Shown here: one piece after another, positions 16,269 to 25,558 of the stretch
How positions within the stretch are numbered: position 1 is the stretch's first letter
Layout: each line of letters opens with the position of its first letter
Origin: Nitrospirillum amazonense
GTDB lineage: Bacteria > Pseudomonadota > Alphaproteobacteria > Azospirillales > Azospirillaceae
DNA length: 64,000 nt
Direction of reading: 5' to 3'
NCBI RefSeq assembly: GCF_007828035.1
Contig: NZ_VITV01000018.1
Location: 21,023-85,022 of the forward strand
The notes under the pieces: model-generated
Told to the model about the DNA's origin: nothing
The model's database searches: none
The model's input: the letters and a program-made list of their open reading frames with translations, nothing else
Translations under genes and position numbers: made by a program

Positions 16269-16531
16269 GAGTCGCCGCGCCCCGCCAACCGCGACGACAC
16301 TCCCGAGTCGGGCCGCCCTTGCCCTTTGGGGATAGGGTGGCGCAGGCCGGGTGCGGCCGGCCGGCTTTGGCACCGCGGCGAAAACGCCCCCGTGATTCAA
16401 GAGGCTGCCCCATGGCCGCCCCCCGCCACCCAGGTTCGTACCGGAGGTGCAGGCACCCCGAAGGTGCACTAAGACTCAATAAATATTGTGTGGGCTGGCG
16501 CTTTCCGCTCAAAATGTGGATCTGAGGATTC
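16269..16531. promoter_or_regulatory. Cluster of five GANTC (CcrM-type) sites upstream of minC
   Basis: GANTC occurs at 16269-16273, 16305-16309, 16394-16398, 16473-16477 and 16527-16531. In alphaproteobacteria this is the CcrM methylation sequence, read by GcrA at cell-cycle promoters. About one site would be expected by chance in 263 bp of this composition. Confidence 0.5.
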
Positions 16532-16761
16532 CCTTGACGCCTGCGCCCATCTGGTCTTGAAACGCGCGTTCGATGGGTCCGGCCTGGGGCGCCATCCTGC
16601 CGTTCGGGTCAAGGATGTGCCGTCGCATTTCGAGGACCCTCTGCCCCCCGCGGGCGATCGGACGCAGGCCCCTGCCCCCGGCTGGGGCGCCAGGGGACGT
16701 TCCGGCCACGCGCGGACGGGTGATGGTCAGGCAGATTAGGGACTAAGGGGTCAGGGGCGAG

Positions 16762-17526
16762 ATGAGCAACCAGGTGGCATTCCGGGACGCGCCGTTCCAA
16801 TTGCGCGGCAGCAACTTCACCATGATGGTGCTGAAGGTCTCGGACCCGCATGCCCAGAATTTTTTCTTCGCCCTGTCGGACAAAGTGCGCCAAGCGCCCA
16901 ATTTTTTCCGCAATGCGCCGGTAGTGCTGGACCTGGACGATCTTCCCCCGGGGCAAGGCTTTGATTTCGAGAATTTCTGCGATCTGCTCCGCACACTGGG
17001 CCTGATCGCCGTGGGCCTGCAGGGCGGCACCCGTGAACAGCAGGAGGCGGCGCTGGCCGTGGGCTTGGCCGTGTTCCCGCAGGGCCGTGCCGCGGCGGAC
17101 GCCCAGCCGGCGGCGCCCCGCCCTGTGGCGGTGGCCGACGCACCGGTCGCCGCAGCACCCGTTCCGGCGCCCGCGCACGACCTGCCCTACCAGAAGGCAA
17201 CCCTGCTGGTGCGGGAGAACGTGCGGTCCGGCCGGCAGCTGTATGCCCAAGGCGGCGATCTGGTGGTCATCGGGTCGGTGTCGCCGGGCGCCGAGCTAGT
17301 GGCCGACGGCAACATCCATGTCTATGGCGCCTTGCGTGGCCGCGCGCTGGCGGGCATGGCGGGGGACCACAACGCCCGCATCTTTTGCCAAAGCCTGGAG
17401 GCGGAGATGGTCTCCATCGCCGGGCTGTACCGGGTGAGCGAGGATCTGGAGAAATCCGTCCTGCGCCGCCAGGTCCAGATCTACCTGGACCAAGGTTTCC
17501 TGCACATCGATCCGGTCACCGTCTGA
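16762..17526 (+). CDS. minC: Septum site-determining protein MinC
   Basis: A 254-residue division inhibitor. The N-terminal domain (to about residue 100, with VVLDLDDLPPG) blocks FtsZ assembly. A Pro/Ala-rich linker follows (about 115-145). The C-terminal beta-helix domain (GGDLVVIGSVSPGAELVADGNIHVYGALRGRALAG) binds MinD. AGGGGCGAG precedes ATG 16762. It is the first gene of minCDE, in the usual order, and the long upstream region carries the GANTC cluster. Confidence 0.96.
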   Translation: MSNQVAFRDAPFQLRGSNFTMMVLKVSDPHAQNFFFALSDKVRQAPNFFRNAPVVLDLDDLPPGQGFDFENFCDLLRTLGLIAVGLQGGTREQQEAALAVGLAVFPQGRAAADAQPAAPRPVAVADAPVAAAPVPAPAHDLPYQKATLLVRENVRSGRQLYAQGGDLVVIGSVSPGAELVADGNIHVYGALRGRALAGMAGDHNARIFCQSLEAEMVSIAGLYRVSEDLEKSVLRRQVQIYLDQGFLHIDPVTV

Positions 17527-17573
17527 CGCACGGCCGGTTTTCCCAGTAACCTTCTTTTCCAAGGGAGACGTTC

Positions 17574-18389
17574 TTGGCCAAGATCATCGTCATGACATCG
17601 GGCAAGGGCGGCGTCGGCAAGACCACCTCATCCGCCGCCTTCGGCACCGGCCTGGCCTTGCGGGGGTTCAAGACCTGCATCATCGATTTCGACGTGGGCC
17701 TGCGCAACCTGGACCTGATCATGGGGTGCGAGCGCCGCGTGGTGTTCGACTTCATCAACGTCATCAATGGCGAGGCGCGCCTCAGCCAGGCGCTGATCAA
17801 GGACAAGCGGGTGGAGAACCTGTACATCCTCCCCACCTCGCAGACCCGCGACAAGGACGCCCTGACCGAGCAGGGCGTCGAGAAGATCCTGAACGAACTC
17901 AAGAAAGAGTTCGACTACATCATCTGCGACAGCCCGGCCGGCATCGAGCGCGGCGCCCTGATGGCGCTGTACTTCGCCGACCACGCCATCATCGTCACCA
18001 ACCCCGAGGTCTCCTCGGTGCGTGACAGCGACCGCATCCTGGGCGTGATCCAGGCCAAGTCGCGCCGCGCCGAGAAGGGCGAGGCCCCGGTGCAGGAGCA
18101 CCTGCTGGTCACCCGCTACGACCCCGAGCGGGTGGAGAAGGGTGAGATGCTGAAGGTCGAGGACGTGCTGGAGATCCTGGCCATCCCGCTGTTGGGCATC
18201 ATCCCGGAAAGCCCCGCCGTGCTGCGCGCCAGCAACGTCGGCATGCCCGTGGTGCTGGACGACAAGTCCAACGCCGGCCAGGCCTATTCCGACGCCGTGG
18301 GCCGCTTCCTGGGCGAGAAGATCGAGCACCGCTTCGTCAAAGTGGAGAAGAAGGGCTTCTTCGACCGGCTGCTGCGGAGGACCGCATGA
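17574..18389 (+). CDS. minD: Septum site-determining protein MinD
   Basis: A 271-residue ParA-type ATPase. The deviant Walker A KGGVGKTT is at residues 11-18. IDFDVGLRNLDLIMG and IICDSPAGIERGA are the switch regions. The C-terminal amphipathic helix GFFDRLLRRT anchors it to the membrane in the ATP form. The start is TTG 17574 with AAGGGAG upstream. It recruits MinC and is displaced by MinE. It overlaps minE by 4 bp. Confidence 0.97.
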   Translation: MAKIIVMTSGKGGVGKTTSSAAFGTGLALRGFKTCIIDFDVGLRNLDLIMGCERRVVFDFINVINGEARLSQALIKDKRVENLYILPTSQTRDKDALTEQGVEKILNELKKEFDYIICDSPAGIERGALMALYFADHAIIVTNPEVSSVRDSDRILGVIQAKSRRAEKGEAPVQEHLLVTRYDPERVEKGEMLKVEDVLEILAIPLLGIIPESPAVLRASNVGMPVVLDDKSNAGQAYSDAVGRFLGEKIEHRFVKVEKKGFFDRLLRRTA

Positions 18390-18697
18390 GCATCTTCGAT
18401 TTCTTCCGCACGCCCAAAAAGGCATCTGCGGCCGACCAGGCCAAGGAACGCCTGCAGATCGTCCTGGCCCATGAACGGGCGGGGCGCGACAGCCCCGACT
18501 TCCTGCCCCAGCTGCAGAAAGAGCTGCTGGACGTCATCAAGAAGTACGTCTCCATCGACGACGACAAGGTGGCGGTGAAGCTGGACCGGGCCAGCGGCTA
18601 TTCCACGCTGGAGGTCAACGTGGAACTGCCCGCCCCGGCCAAGGGGGCGGCCCGCGCCGCCTCTGGCGGCAAGGTCGCGGCGGCTGGGAACGCGTAA
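18386..18697 (+). CDS. minE: Cell division topological specificity factor MinE
   Basis: A 103-residue protein. The N-terminal amphipathic segment MSIFDFF and the following AKERLQIVLAHER are the membrane- and MinD-binding parts, and the rest is the dimerisation domain ending near VELP. An Ala/Gly/Lys-rich tail of about 15 residues follows. ATG 18386 overlaps the minD stop (ATGA). MinE stimulates MinD ATPase and drives oscillation. Confidence 0.96.
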   Translation: MSIFDFFRTPKKASAADQAKERLQIVLAHERAGRDSPDFLPQLQKELLDVIKKYVSIDDDKVAVKLDRASGYSTLEVNVELPAPAKGAARAASGGKVAAAGNA

Positions 18698-18790
18698 GGT
18701 TTGAAAGGTTCCCCGTTCCGCCGGTGCTCACTCCGGAGCCAGCGGTCGCTGGCCTGAAAAGAGCCGGGTGGAGATGATGTGAACTCGGCA

Positions 18791-18823
18791 GAGGCCGGTC
18801 CCGAGGGACCGGCCTTTGTCGTT
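18791..18823 (+). terminator. Intrinsic terminator of minCDE
   Basis: GGCCGGTCCC (18793-18802) and GGGACCGGCC (18805-18814) form a perfect 10-bp stem with a 2-base gap, then TTTGTCGTTT. It lies between minE and a convergent gene. Confidence 0.85.
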
Positions 18824-19705
18824 TCAGGCGGCATCCGCCCGGCTTTCCTGCTGATGGGGCATCTGCTGGCGCAGCTTGGCGGCCAGCGCCGTGGCCTGGG
18901 CGTCGTCGAAGCCGTCCAGCGCCTCCAGCACCACCTCGCGCAGATCGGCGTGGCGGGCGGCGCGGCGCAGGGCCACCAGGCTGTCCGCATCCACGCCGAC
19001 ATGGTCCATGACCGAGGCCAGGGCCGCCACCGTCTCCCGCGTCGGCGCCGCCGTCACCAGTTGCGCCAAGTCGGCGCGCACGGTGGGGCGGCCCAGCCGG
19101 CCCAGGGCGCAAACGGCGCCGGTCGCCACCGACCGGTCGGGATCGGCCCGCAACCTTTCCAGCGCGTCGATGACGGGGAATTCCGCCTGGCGCACACACC
19201 GGCAGGCCGCCGCCCGGGCGGCGGCGTCCGCCGTGCCCAGCAGGCGCAACAGCACCTTGCGGTCCAGCGCCACCTCCAGCCGCACGGCGGCGGTGAGGGC
19301 CGCCACCTCCACGGGGCCGGCCAGCCCCACGCCACCCAGCAGGCCGGCGACGATGGCCGTCGCCTGCGGCCCGCCGATAGCGGTCAGCGCCTCCAGCACC
19401 GCCACCGGTTCCCGGCCGCTGAGACCATAGCCGGCCAGCCGCCGCAGGCGCAGGCCCAGCAGAGGCACGGCAGCGGTCAGGCGGCGGCGCCCAGCCTCTG
19501 CGATCAGGAGCAGGGCCTTGCTGAGCGGTGCGTCCGGCAGCCGGGCCAGCAGCGCGGCGTCATCCAGGTCGGCTGGCGCCGGTTCGGCGGGTGGGCGGGG
19601 ACGTAAGGGCGTGGGCGCGTTCACCGCGACCGGGGGCGGCGCACCAAACAAATCCATCTGGTTCACGGCCCCATCCGCCGTCTTGGGCTTGCGCGCCTTC
19701 GCCAT
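18824..19705 (-). CDS. HEAT-repeat-like helical protein of unknown function
   Basis: A 293-residue, Ala/Leu/Arg-rich protein. From about residue 60 onward it is a chain of helical pairs such as DRKVLLRLLGTADAAARAAACRCVRQAEFP and DRSVATGAVCALGRLGRPTV, resembling HEAT repeats that serve as protein-binding scaffolds. The first 55 residues are basic then Pro-rich with a short MDLFG motif that could bind a clamp or partner; that is speculation. The start is ATG 19705; 19762 is also open. It is convergent with minCDE. Confidence 0.7.
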   Translation of the reverse strand: MAKARKPKTADGAVNQMDLFGAPPPVAVNAPTPLRPRPPAEPAPADLDDAALLARLPDAPLSKALLLIAEAGRRRLTAAVPLLGLRLRRLAGYGLSGREPVAVLEALTAIGGPQATAIVAGLLGGVGLAGPVEVAALTAAVRLEVALDRKVLLRLLGTADAAARAAACRCVRQAEFPVIDALERLRADPDRSVATGAVCALGRLGRPTVRADLAQLVTAAPTRETVAALASVMDHVGVDADSLVALRRAARHADLREVVLEALDGFDDAQATALAAKLRQQMPHQQESRADAA

Positions 19706-19874
19706 GATCTTTCCCACCCAGATCGAACAATACGGGAACATACTAGGCACGCCTGTTCCCATTCGTCAATCTCCGGCGGCTGTCCCATCGCCTTTCGGTA
19801 GCCGGCTTTTGCAGACTTATCCCCTTCCGGCGGTCGTGATAAGAGGGATGACCTGCAATGTATGGGAGCGCATC

Positions 19875-20774
19875 GTGGCCGGCCTGTCCTGGATCAACAT
19901 GTTCGCGGGGGTCCACCGCCCCATCGTCAGGGGCGCCGCGCTTCTGACCCTGTCCCTGGGCATAGTGCTGCATCCGGGCGCCACCCGCGCCGCCAATTGC
20001 GACCAGCCGGCTTCGGAGGAGGAGCAGGTGCAGTGCCTGGGCGCCGACCTGCGCCGTACCGACGCCGAGATCAACCGCGTCTATGGCGAAGTGCGCAGCA
20101 AGCTGGACGATGCCGGCAAGCTGGCCCTGCGCAATGAGCAGCGCGCCTGGCTGAAGCGGCGGGATGAGACCTGCGGCCTGGACAACAAGGAAAGCGACCG
20201 CGAGAAGTGGCTCCAGGCAATCCTGGCCAACCGTGCCAAGACCGTCTGCGTCGTCCGCTTCACCAATGAACGCTCGGACCAACTAGCGGCGGAGCAGGCC
20301 GGCAAGGCCCCGGCACCGGAAGCCAAGGCAGCCGCCTCGTCCGGCGACCTCTACGAGATCTGGGGCAAGCCGCCCGTCAGTGCCGGCAAGTGGTACATCG
20401 AGGCCACCATCGATATGGGCGCCGTGGCCAAGCGGGCGGAAACCGCCCTGTTCTTCGGCGCGGAAAGCCAGGAAGGCAGTTACGGTCCGCTGATCCAGCT
20501 GCGCCATAACCGGTCCGGTGAGCCCAAACACGTGCTAGGGCTGGCCGTGGATTTGGATGGCGGCTGGCTGTACGCGCGCGTGGACGGCGCCTGGGGGAAA
20601 AGCGCGCCCGGTCAGACGGGCGGCCTGCAGATCCCGTCCCGCTTGCCGACCGTCCTGGGTCTGACCTCCAGCGTGTCCATGACCGACATGATCAAGGACG
20701 GGCTGATCAGCCTGAACTTCGGCGAGCGGCCCTTCGTCTACGCCGTGCCTGATGGTTACAAGCCGCTGAAATAA
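19875..20774 (+). CDS. Secreted LprI-like (DUF1311) protein with extra C-terminal domain
   Basis: About 299 residues. A signal peptide (GAALLTLSLGIVLHPGATRA) leads into ANCDQPASEEEQVQC and RRTDAEINRVYGEVRSKL, a DUF1311/LprI-type domain with conserved Cys (relatives inhibit lysozyme). The C-terminal 150 residues have alternating hydrophobic/Gly pattern with WYIEATIDMG, resembling a concanavalin-like sandwich. GTG 19875 has GGGAG upstream; ATG 19848 and 19899 are alternatives. The stop is 3 bp from the convergent panB. Confidence 0.7.
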   Translation: MAGLSWINMFAGVHRPIVRGAALLTLSLGIVLHPGATRAANCDQPASEEEQVQCLGADLRRTDAEINRVYGEVRSKLDDAGKLALRNEQRAWLKRRDETCGLDNKESDREKWLQAILANRAKTVCVVRFTNERSDQLAAEQAGKAPAPEAKAAASSGDLYEIWGKPPVSAGKWYIEATIDMGAVAKRAETALFFGAESQEGSYGPLIQLRHNRSGEPKHVLGLAVDLDGGWLYARVDGAWGKSAPGQTGGLQIPSRLPTVLGLTSSVSMTDMIKDGLISLNFGERPFVYAVPDGYKPLK

Positions 20775-20777
20775 GGG

Positions 20778-21608
20778 TCACACCTTCGGCCGCTTTTCCG
20801 CGAACGTGTGCTCGGGCCCGGGGAATCGCCGGGCCCGGACATCCTCGGCATAGGCCTGGGCGGCGGCGCCCACCTGGGTGGCCAAGTCAGCGTAGCGCTT
20901 CACGAACCTGGGCGTGAAATCGGCGAACAGGCCCAGCATGTCGTCCGACACCAGCACCTGGCCGTCGCAGGCGGCACTGGCCCCGATGCCGATGGTGACC
21001 ACGGGCACCAGTTCCGTCACCTGGCGGGCCAATGGCTCCACCACCCCTTCGATCACCAGCGAGAAGGCACCGGCCTCGGCCACGGCCCGGGCGTCCCCCA
21101 GGATCTTGGCCTGTTCCGCGTCATTCCGCCCCCGGGCACGGTAGCCGCCTAGAACGTTCACCGCCTGGGGCGTCAGCCCGACGTGGCCCATGACGGGTAT
21201 GCCCCGGCGCACCAGGAAGTCGATGGTGGTCGCCATTTCCTCCCCGCCTTCCAGCTTCACGGCGGTGGCGCCGGTCTCGGCCAGGATGCGGGCGGCGACG
21301 CGGAAGGCCTGCTCCGGGCTCGCCTGATAGCTGCCGAAGGGCAGGTCCACCACCACCGCGGCCCGATGAGATCCACGCACCACGGCCGCGCCATGGGCCA
21401 CCATCATGTCGACCGTGACGCCCAGCGTGCTGGGCAGGCCGTACAACACCATGCCCAGGCTGTCCCCCACCAGCAGCACGTCGCAGTGCGGATCCAGCAG
21501 GCCGGCCATGGGCGCGGTATAGGCCGTCAGGCACACTACGGGAGTAGCCCCTTTGCGGGCGGATATGTCAGGCACGCTCAGGCGTTTGACGGCAGTGGTG
21601 GCGCTCAT
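20778..21608 (-). CDS. panB: 3-methyl-2-oxobutanoate hydroxymethyltransferase
   Basis: A 276-residue PanB. It transfers a hydroxymethyl group from 5,10-methylene-THF to 2-oxoisovalerate, giving ketopantoate. Landmarks are [24 protein letters not shown] with a Mg-binding Asp, [27 protein letters not shown] and FAPR-like [16 protein letters not shown] 21608 is chosen over the longer frame to 21650. panC and panE are also in this window but 23 kb and 18 kb away. Confidence 0.95.
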   Translation of the reverse strand: MSATTAVKRLSVPDISARKGATPVVCLTAYTAPMAGLLDPHCDVLLVGDSLGMVLYGLPSTLGVTVDMMVAHGAAVVRGSHRAAVVVDLPFGSYQASPEQAFRVAARILAETGATAVKLEGGEEMATTIDFLVRRGIPVMGHVGLTPQAVNVLGGYRARGRNDAEQAKILGDARAVAEAGAFSLVIEGVVEPLARQVTELVPVVTIGIGASAACDGQVLVSDDMLGLFADFTPRFVKRYADLATQVGAAAQAYAEDVRARRFPGPEHTFAEKRPKV

Positions 21609-21810
21609 CCCGATACCGACCCTTATGGGAAAGGACGTTTTGCGCCGCATCCCTACACCAAAGCGGCGCGCCGCGCCAATGAATGGCGGCGCGTCGCAGC
21701 CAGTGCATCACTCCCGCCCTCGTTCCGGCACCAGAACTTCGCTATGTTAATCTTTTGGCCCGCCGACGATGGCGGGCCCGGATCAGAGCCAGGACCAGAA
21801 AAGGCGGCGC

Positions 21811-23124
21811 ATGCAGTCGGCGGTGGACGCGAGCAAGGACAAATGGCCCGGCCCCTCGGCGGAGCCCACGGCCGGCGTACCCGTCTCCGGGGGTTTCTGG
21901 CGCAAGCTGCTGGCCTTTTCCGGCCCCGGCTATCTGGTGGCCGTGGGCTACATGGACCCCGGCAACTGGGCGACCGACATCGCCGGCGGGTCCCGCTTCG
22001 GCTATGCGCTGCTGTCCGTGGTGCTGCTGTCCAGCCTGATGGCCATGCTGCTGCAGGCCCTGTCGGTGCGCCTGGGCATCGCCAGCGGCCGTGACCTGGC
22101 GCAGCTGTGCCGGGAGCGGTACGGCCCCCGCACCGCCGTCCTGCTGTGGATATTGTGCGAAATCGCCATCATCGCCTGCGACATCGCGGAGGTCATCGGC
22201 TCCGCCATCGCACTGAAGCTGCTGTTCGGCCTGCCCCTGATCGTGGGCGCCCTCATCACCGCCCTCGACAGCCTGCTGATCCTGGCCCTGCAAAATCGGG
22301 GCGTGCGCCGGCTGGAGGCCTTCATCCTGGGCCTGATAACCCTGATCGGCCTCTGCTTCCTGGCGGAGGTGGCGCTGAGCCGGCCGGGCGTGGGCGCCGT
22401 GCTGGCGGGCTTCGTGCCCACGGCCGACCTGCTGGGCGACCCGGCCAAGCTGTATGTGGCGGTGGGCATCCTGGGCGCCACCGTCATGCCCCACAACCTC
22501 TATCTCCATTCGGCCGTGGTGCGCACCCGCGCCTTTCCCCGGGATGAGGAGGGCCGGCGCGAGGCCATCCGCTTCGCCACGCTGGACAGCACGGTGGCCC
22601 TGTTCATCGCCTTTTTCATCAACGCTGGCATCCTGATCCTGGCGGCGGCGGCCTTCCACGGCCAGGCGCTGGTGGAGGATATCGAGGAGGCCTACCGCCT
22701 GCTGGCCCCCATGCTGGGCGCGCCGCTGGCCAGCCTGCTGTTCGCGGTGGCGCTGCTGGCCGCGGGCCAGAACTCCACCGTCACCGCCACCCTGGCCGGC
22801 CAGGTGGTGATGGAGGGCTTCGTCTCCCTGCGCCTGAAACCGGTATGGCGCCGGCTGATCACCCGCCTGCTGGCGCTGGTGCCCACCCTGCTGGTGCTGG
22901 CCGTCGCTGGCGATGCGGCGGCCACCACGCTGCTGATCTTCACCCAGGTGGTGCTGAGCCTGCAGTTGCCCTTCGCCGTCATCCCCCTGGTTCGATTCTG
23001 CGGCGACCGGGGCGTCATGGGACGCCTGGCGGCGCCGCGCTGGCTGCTGGCCCCCGCCTGGGCAGTGGCGGGCATCATCGTCATCCTGAACGGCGTGCTG
23101 ATCGTCCAGACGGTCACAGGGTAA
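21811..23124 (+). CDS. mntH: Nramp family divalent metal transporter
   Basis: A 437-residue membrane protein with about 11 helices. The two metal-site motifs are present: [10 protein letters not shown] in helix 1 and MPHNLYLHS in helix 6. These bind Mn(II) or Fe(II) and couple entry to protons. The start is ATG 21811 with AAAGGCGG upstream; ATG 21769 is open but has no ribosome site. It is divergent from panB across about 200 bp, in which I could not identify a Mur/Fur box. Confidence 0.94.
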   Translation: MQSAVDASKDKWPGPSAEPTAGVPVSGGFWRKLLAFSGPGYLVAVGYMDPGNWATDIAGGSRFGYALLSVVLLSSLMAMLLQALSVRLGIASGRDLAQLCRERYGPRTAVLLWILCEIAIIACDIAEVIGSAIALKLLFGLPLIVGALITALDSLLILALQNRGVRRLEAFILGLITLIGLCFLAEVALSRPGVGAVLAGFVPTADLLGDPAKLYVAVGILGATVMPHNLYLHSAVVRTRAFPRDEEGRREAIRFATLDSTVALFIAFFINAGILILAAAAFHGQALVEDIEEAYRLLAPMLGAPLASLLFAVALLAAGQNSTVTATLAGQVVMEGFVSLRLKPVWRRLITRLLALVPTLLVLAVAGDAAATTLLIFTQVVLSLQLPFAVIPLVRFCGDRGVMGRLAAPRWLLAPAWAVAGIIVILNGVLIVQTVTG

Positions 23125-23139
23125 GAGCGGCGGCAGGGA

Positions 23140-25440
23140 CTAAAGCCCGAACAGGCGGCGGAACGCCACCTCCTGCGCCGCCGGCACGCTGTGCCGGGCC
23201 GCCAGCTCGGCCAAGGCCGTCGCCATGGCCGCCATCGGGCCCGACCAGTCGTTCATGCGCGTCTGACGGAACAGCCGGGCGGTCGGGTACCAGGGACTGT
23301 CCGTCCGGTCGCGCATCCACCGCCAATCCGGCCGATTGGAAATGAGCAGCCAGACCGGCTTGCCCAAGGCGCCGGCCAAATGGGCGACCGACGTATCGAC
23401 GGCAATCACCAGATCCAGGTTGGCGATGGCCGCCGCCGTCTCACCGTAGTCGCTCAGGTGTGTGGACAGGTCCGTTATCCGCCCGGCCGCCATTTGCCCC
23501 ACGTCGGCTGCGCGCGGCCCCACCTGCAGGCTGTACCAGCGCACGCCGGGCACCGTCCATAGGGGGTTCAACGCCGCCAGCTGGTGGATGGACCGATGGC
23601 GGTCGCCCCGGTGGCCCGGATTGCCGGCCCAGACCAGCCCCACCCGCAGGCCGGGCGCGCGGGTGTCTGCATCCTCGGCCGCGAACCGGGCGCGCCAGCG
23701 GGCCAGGGCCGCGGCCGGCGGTGTCATATAGGGAACCGCCGCCGGCACCGTCGCCAGCGTCGTGCCCAGCAGGTAGGGCAGGCTGAGCAAAGGGGCGTGC
23801 ACGTCACAGGTCGTCGGCACTTCGTCGCCCACCAGCAGCGCATCGACGCCCGGCACGCTGGACACCAAATCCGCCAAGGTGCGCGGCGTGCGCAGCACGA
23901 TGCGGGCCGGGGGCCCCGAGCGTCCCGGTCCGCCCCACCAGCGCCGGTCGGCATAGCGGCTGAACTGGATCAGGTCCCCCATGCCCTGTTCGGTATGCAG
24001 CGTCAGGGTGCGGCCGGTCAGGTCCTGGCCCGGGCGCCAGGCCCGTTCGGGCATCACGTCCCACAGCCGGGTCTCGTGCCCGTCCCGCAGACGCCACTCA
24101 TATTCCGCCCAGCCTTCCTCCAGCTGCCCCATCTGCAGGCAGGCCATGCCCAGGTTGACGTGGGCGGTGACGAAATTCGGCTTGAGGGCGACCGCCCGGC
24201 GCAGCGAGGCCTGCGCCTCCGCCACCCGCCCGGCGTCCAGCAACACGATGCCCAAGGTGTTGTGCATGTCCGCGTTACCGGGCGCCACCGCCAGGCCGCG
24301 GGCCGCGGCGGCGAGCGCCTCTCCGCCACGGTCCAATCCGTGGAGGGCGGCGGCCATCACACCCAGCGCCAGCTCACTGTCCGGCTGCAGCACCAGCGCC
24401 CGCCGGGCCATGTCCAGCGCCTCCTCCAGGCGGTTCTGGCCCTGCAAGGCGACCGCCAGGCAAACGCGAGCGTCGATCGACTGCGGGTCGCGGGCCAGGG
24501 CGTTGCGCCCCAGCGCCTCCACATCCTCCCAGCGCTGCCGCTCCACCAGGCAGCCCGACAGCGCGTGGATGGCATCGGACAGCCCAGGGTCCAGCGCCAC
24601 GGCCCGCCGGAGGGAGTCAATGGCGGCGTCCAGTTCCTTCATGTCGCGCAGGGCCACACCCAGGCAGGTGTGGGCCAGGGCCAAGTCCGGCCGCAGGGCG
24701 AGGGCCCGGCGCGCCATGTCCGCCGCTTCCGCCAGCGCACCATCAGCCTGCAGCGCAATGCCGAGGTTGCACCAGTGCCCGGCGTCCTCGGGCGCCATCT
24801 CCACCGCGCGCCGATAGGCGCTAATGGCATCCCCCAGGCGCCCAAGGCCACGCAGAGCGTTCCCCAGGTTGCCTTGGGCGTCGGCATAACCGGGCCAGAG
24901 GGTCAGAGCCTGGGCATACGCGTCCAGCGCGGCCTGGGCGCGGCCCGCTGCAAGGTGGGCGTTGCCGAGGGCGTTCAGCTCGATCGCCTGGTCCCGCCGC
25001 CCGTCCGCTTCAGGCGGACGCGGCTCTTCTTCGGCCGGCTGCCGGGCCGGCTGCAGTTCCGCGGCCCGGCGGTGGACCGCCGTGGCCTCGTCCTGGCGAC
25101 CCGCATCGGCCAGGGCGTTCCCCAGATTGACGAGCAGTTGGGCATTGTCCGGCTGGGCCGCCACGGCGGCGCAGTAGACCTCGATGGCCTCGGCCAGCTG
25201 GCCCTGGCGGTGCAAGGCCACGCCCAGATTGGCCAGCGCCGGCAAGGAGTCCGCCCGCACGGCCAGAGCCCGCCGGCAGGCGTCCACCGCCGCGTCGGCA
25301 TAGCCCAGCTGCAGCAGTGCCACGCCCAGGTGGGTCCAGGCCGCAGGGTCATCCGGCGCCGCCGTCACGATCGCGTTGTAGTGGGTCGCCGCCTCGGCCC
25401 ACCGGCCATCCAGCATCAATTTGTGGCCGTCGTCACTCAC
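23140..25440 (-). CDS. TPR protein with C-terminal glycosyltransferase-like domain
   Basis: About 766 residues. The first 440 or so hold roughly a dozen tandem 34-residue tetratricopeptide repeats. The C-terminal 300 residues resemble heptosyltransferase/GT9-type folds: LTLHTEQGMGDLIQFSRYA, GLRVGLVWAGNPGHRGDRHRS and VIAVDTSVAHLAGALGKPVW. Such fusions are often involved in protein or surface glycosylation, but the substrate is unknown. The likely start is GTG 25440 (SDDGHKLMLDG follows); the frame is open to 25512. It is convergent with mntH. Confidence 0.82.
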   Translation of the reverse strand: MSDDGHKLMLDGRWAEAATHYNAIVTAAPDDPAAWTHLGVALLQLGYADAAVDACRRALAVRADSLPALANLGVALHRQGQLAEAIEVYCAAVAAQPDNAQLLVNLGNALADAGRQDEATAVHRRAAELQPARQPAEEEPRPPEADGRRDQAIELNALGNAHLAAGRAQAALDAYAQALTLWPGYADAQGNLGNALRGLGRLGDAISAYRRAVEMAPEDAGHWCNLGIALQADGALAEAADMARRALALRPDLALAHTCLGVALRDMKELDAAIDSLRRAVALDPGLSDAIHALSGCLVERQRWEDVEALGRNALARDPQSIDARVCLAVALQGQNRLEEALDMARRALVLQPDSELALGVMAAALHGLDRGGEALAAAARGLAVAPGNADMHNTLGIVLLDAGRVAEAQASLRRAVALKPNFVTAHVNLGMACLQMGQLEEGWAEYEWRLRDGHETRLWDVMPERAWRPGQDLTGRTLTLHTEQGMGDLIQFSRYADRRWWGGPGRSGPPARIVLRTPRTLADLVSSVPGVDALLVGDEVPTTCDVHAPLLSLPYLLGTTLATVPAAVPYMTPPAAALARWRARFAAEDADTRAPGLRVGLVWAGNPGHRGDRHRSIHQLAALNPLWTVPGVRWYSLQVGPRAADVGQMAAGRITDLSTHLSDYGETAAAIANLDLVIAVDTSVAHLAGALGKPVWLLISNRPDWRWMRDRTDSPWYPTARLFRQTRMNDWSGPMAAMATALAELAARHSVPAAQEVAFRRLFGL

Positions 25441-25484
25441 GCCCGCCCCGCTTCTCGTAAGCCGTCCTCGCTGGCGGCATCCTA

Positions 25485-25519
25485 AAACGAAAATAGGCGC
25501 CGATGTCACCACCGGCGCC
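25485..25519 (-). terminator. Intrinsic terminator of nrdB
   Basis: GGCGCCG (25496-25502) pairs with CGGCGCC (25513-25519). On the minus strand it is followed by TATTTTCGTTTT. It lies between nrdB and the start of the TPR-glycosyltransferase gene. Confidence 0.7.
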
Positions 25520-25558
25520 CGCTTTCCTATCGAATGGACCGCGCTCCCTCCGGGCCGG

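Larger units (their letters stand above)
15783..16761. other. 979-bp gene-free region between phoH-like gene and minC
   Basis: No convincing protein gene is found here; the frames present are GC-rich and family-free. The region holds several perfect hairpins, a minus-strand terminator with nothing upstream of it, an AT-rich patch (about 16225-16265), the palindrome CAATAAATATTG (16477-16488), and five GANTC sites. It should carry the phoH-like promoter on the minus strand and the minC promoter on the plus strand. The parts are listed separately. Confidence 0.6.

Noticed and set aside
16430..16470. tRNA-like T-loop (GGTTCGTACC) before minC
   Set aside because: The T-loop lacks the conserved A, and no acceptor stem or anticodon arm can be folded around it.
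16231..16512. Minus-strand 93-residue frame in the gene-free region before minC
   Set aside because: Arg/Gly/Pro-rich with no motif and no ribosome site; it looks like a chance frame over non-coding sequence.
21609..21810. Mur/Fur box upstream of mntH
   Set aside because: A Mn-responsive site would be expected, but no AT-rich palindrome of that type is present.
23584..25485. A 633-residue plus-strand open frame antisense to the TPR-glycosyltransferase gene
   Set aside because: The minus-strand product has clear TPR and transferase motifs. The plus frame is a composition artefact.
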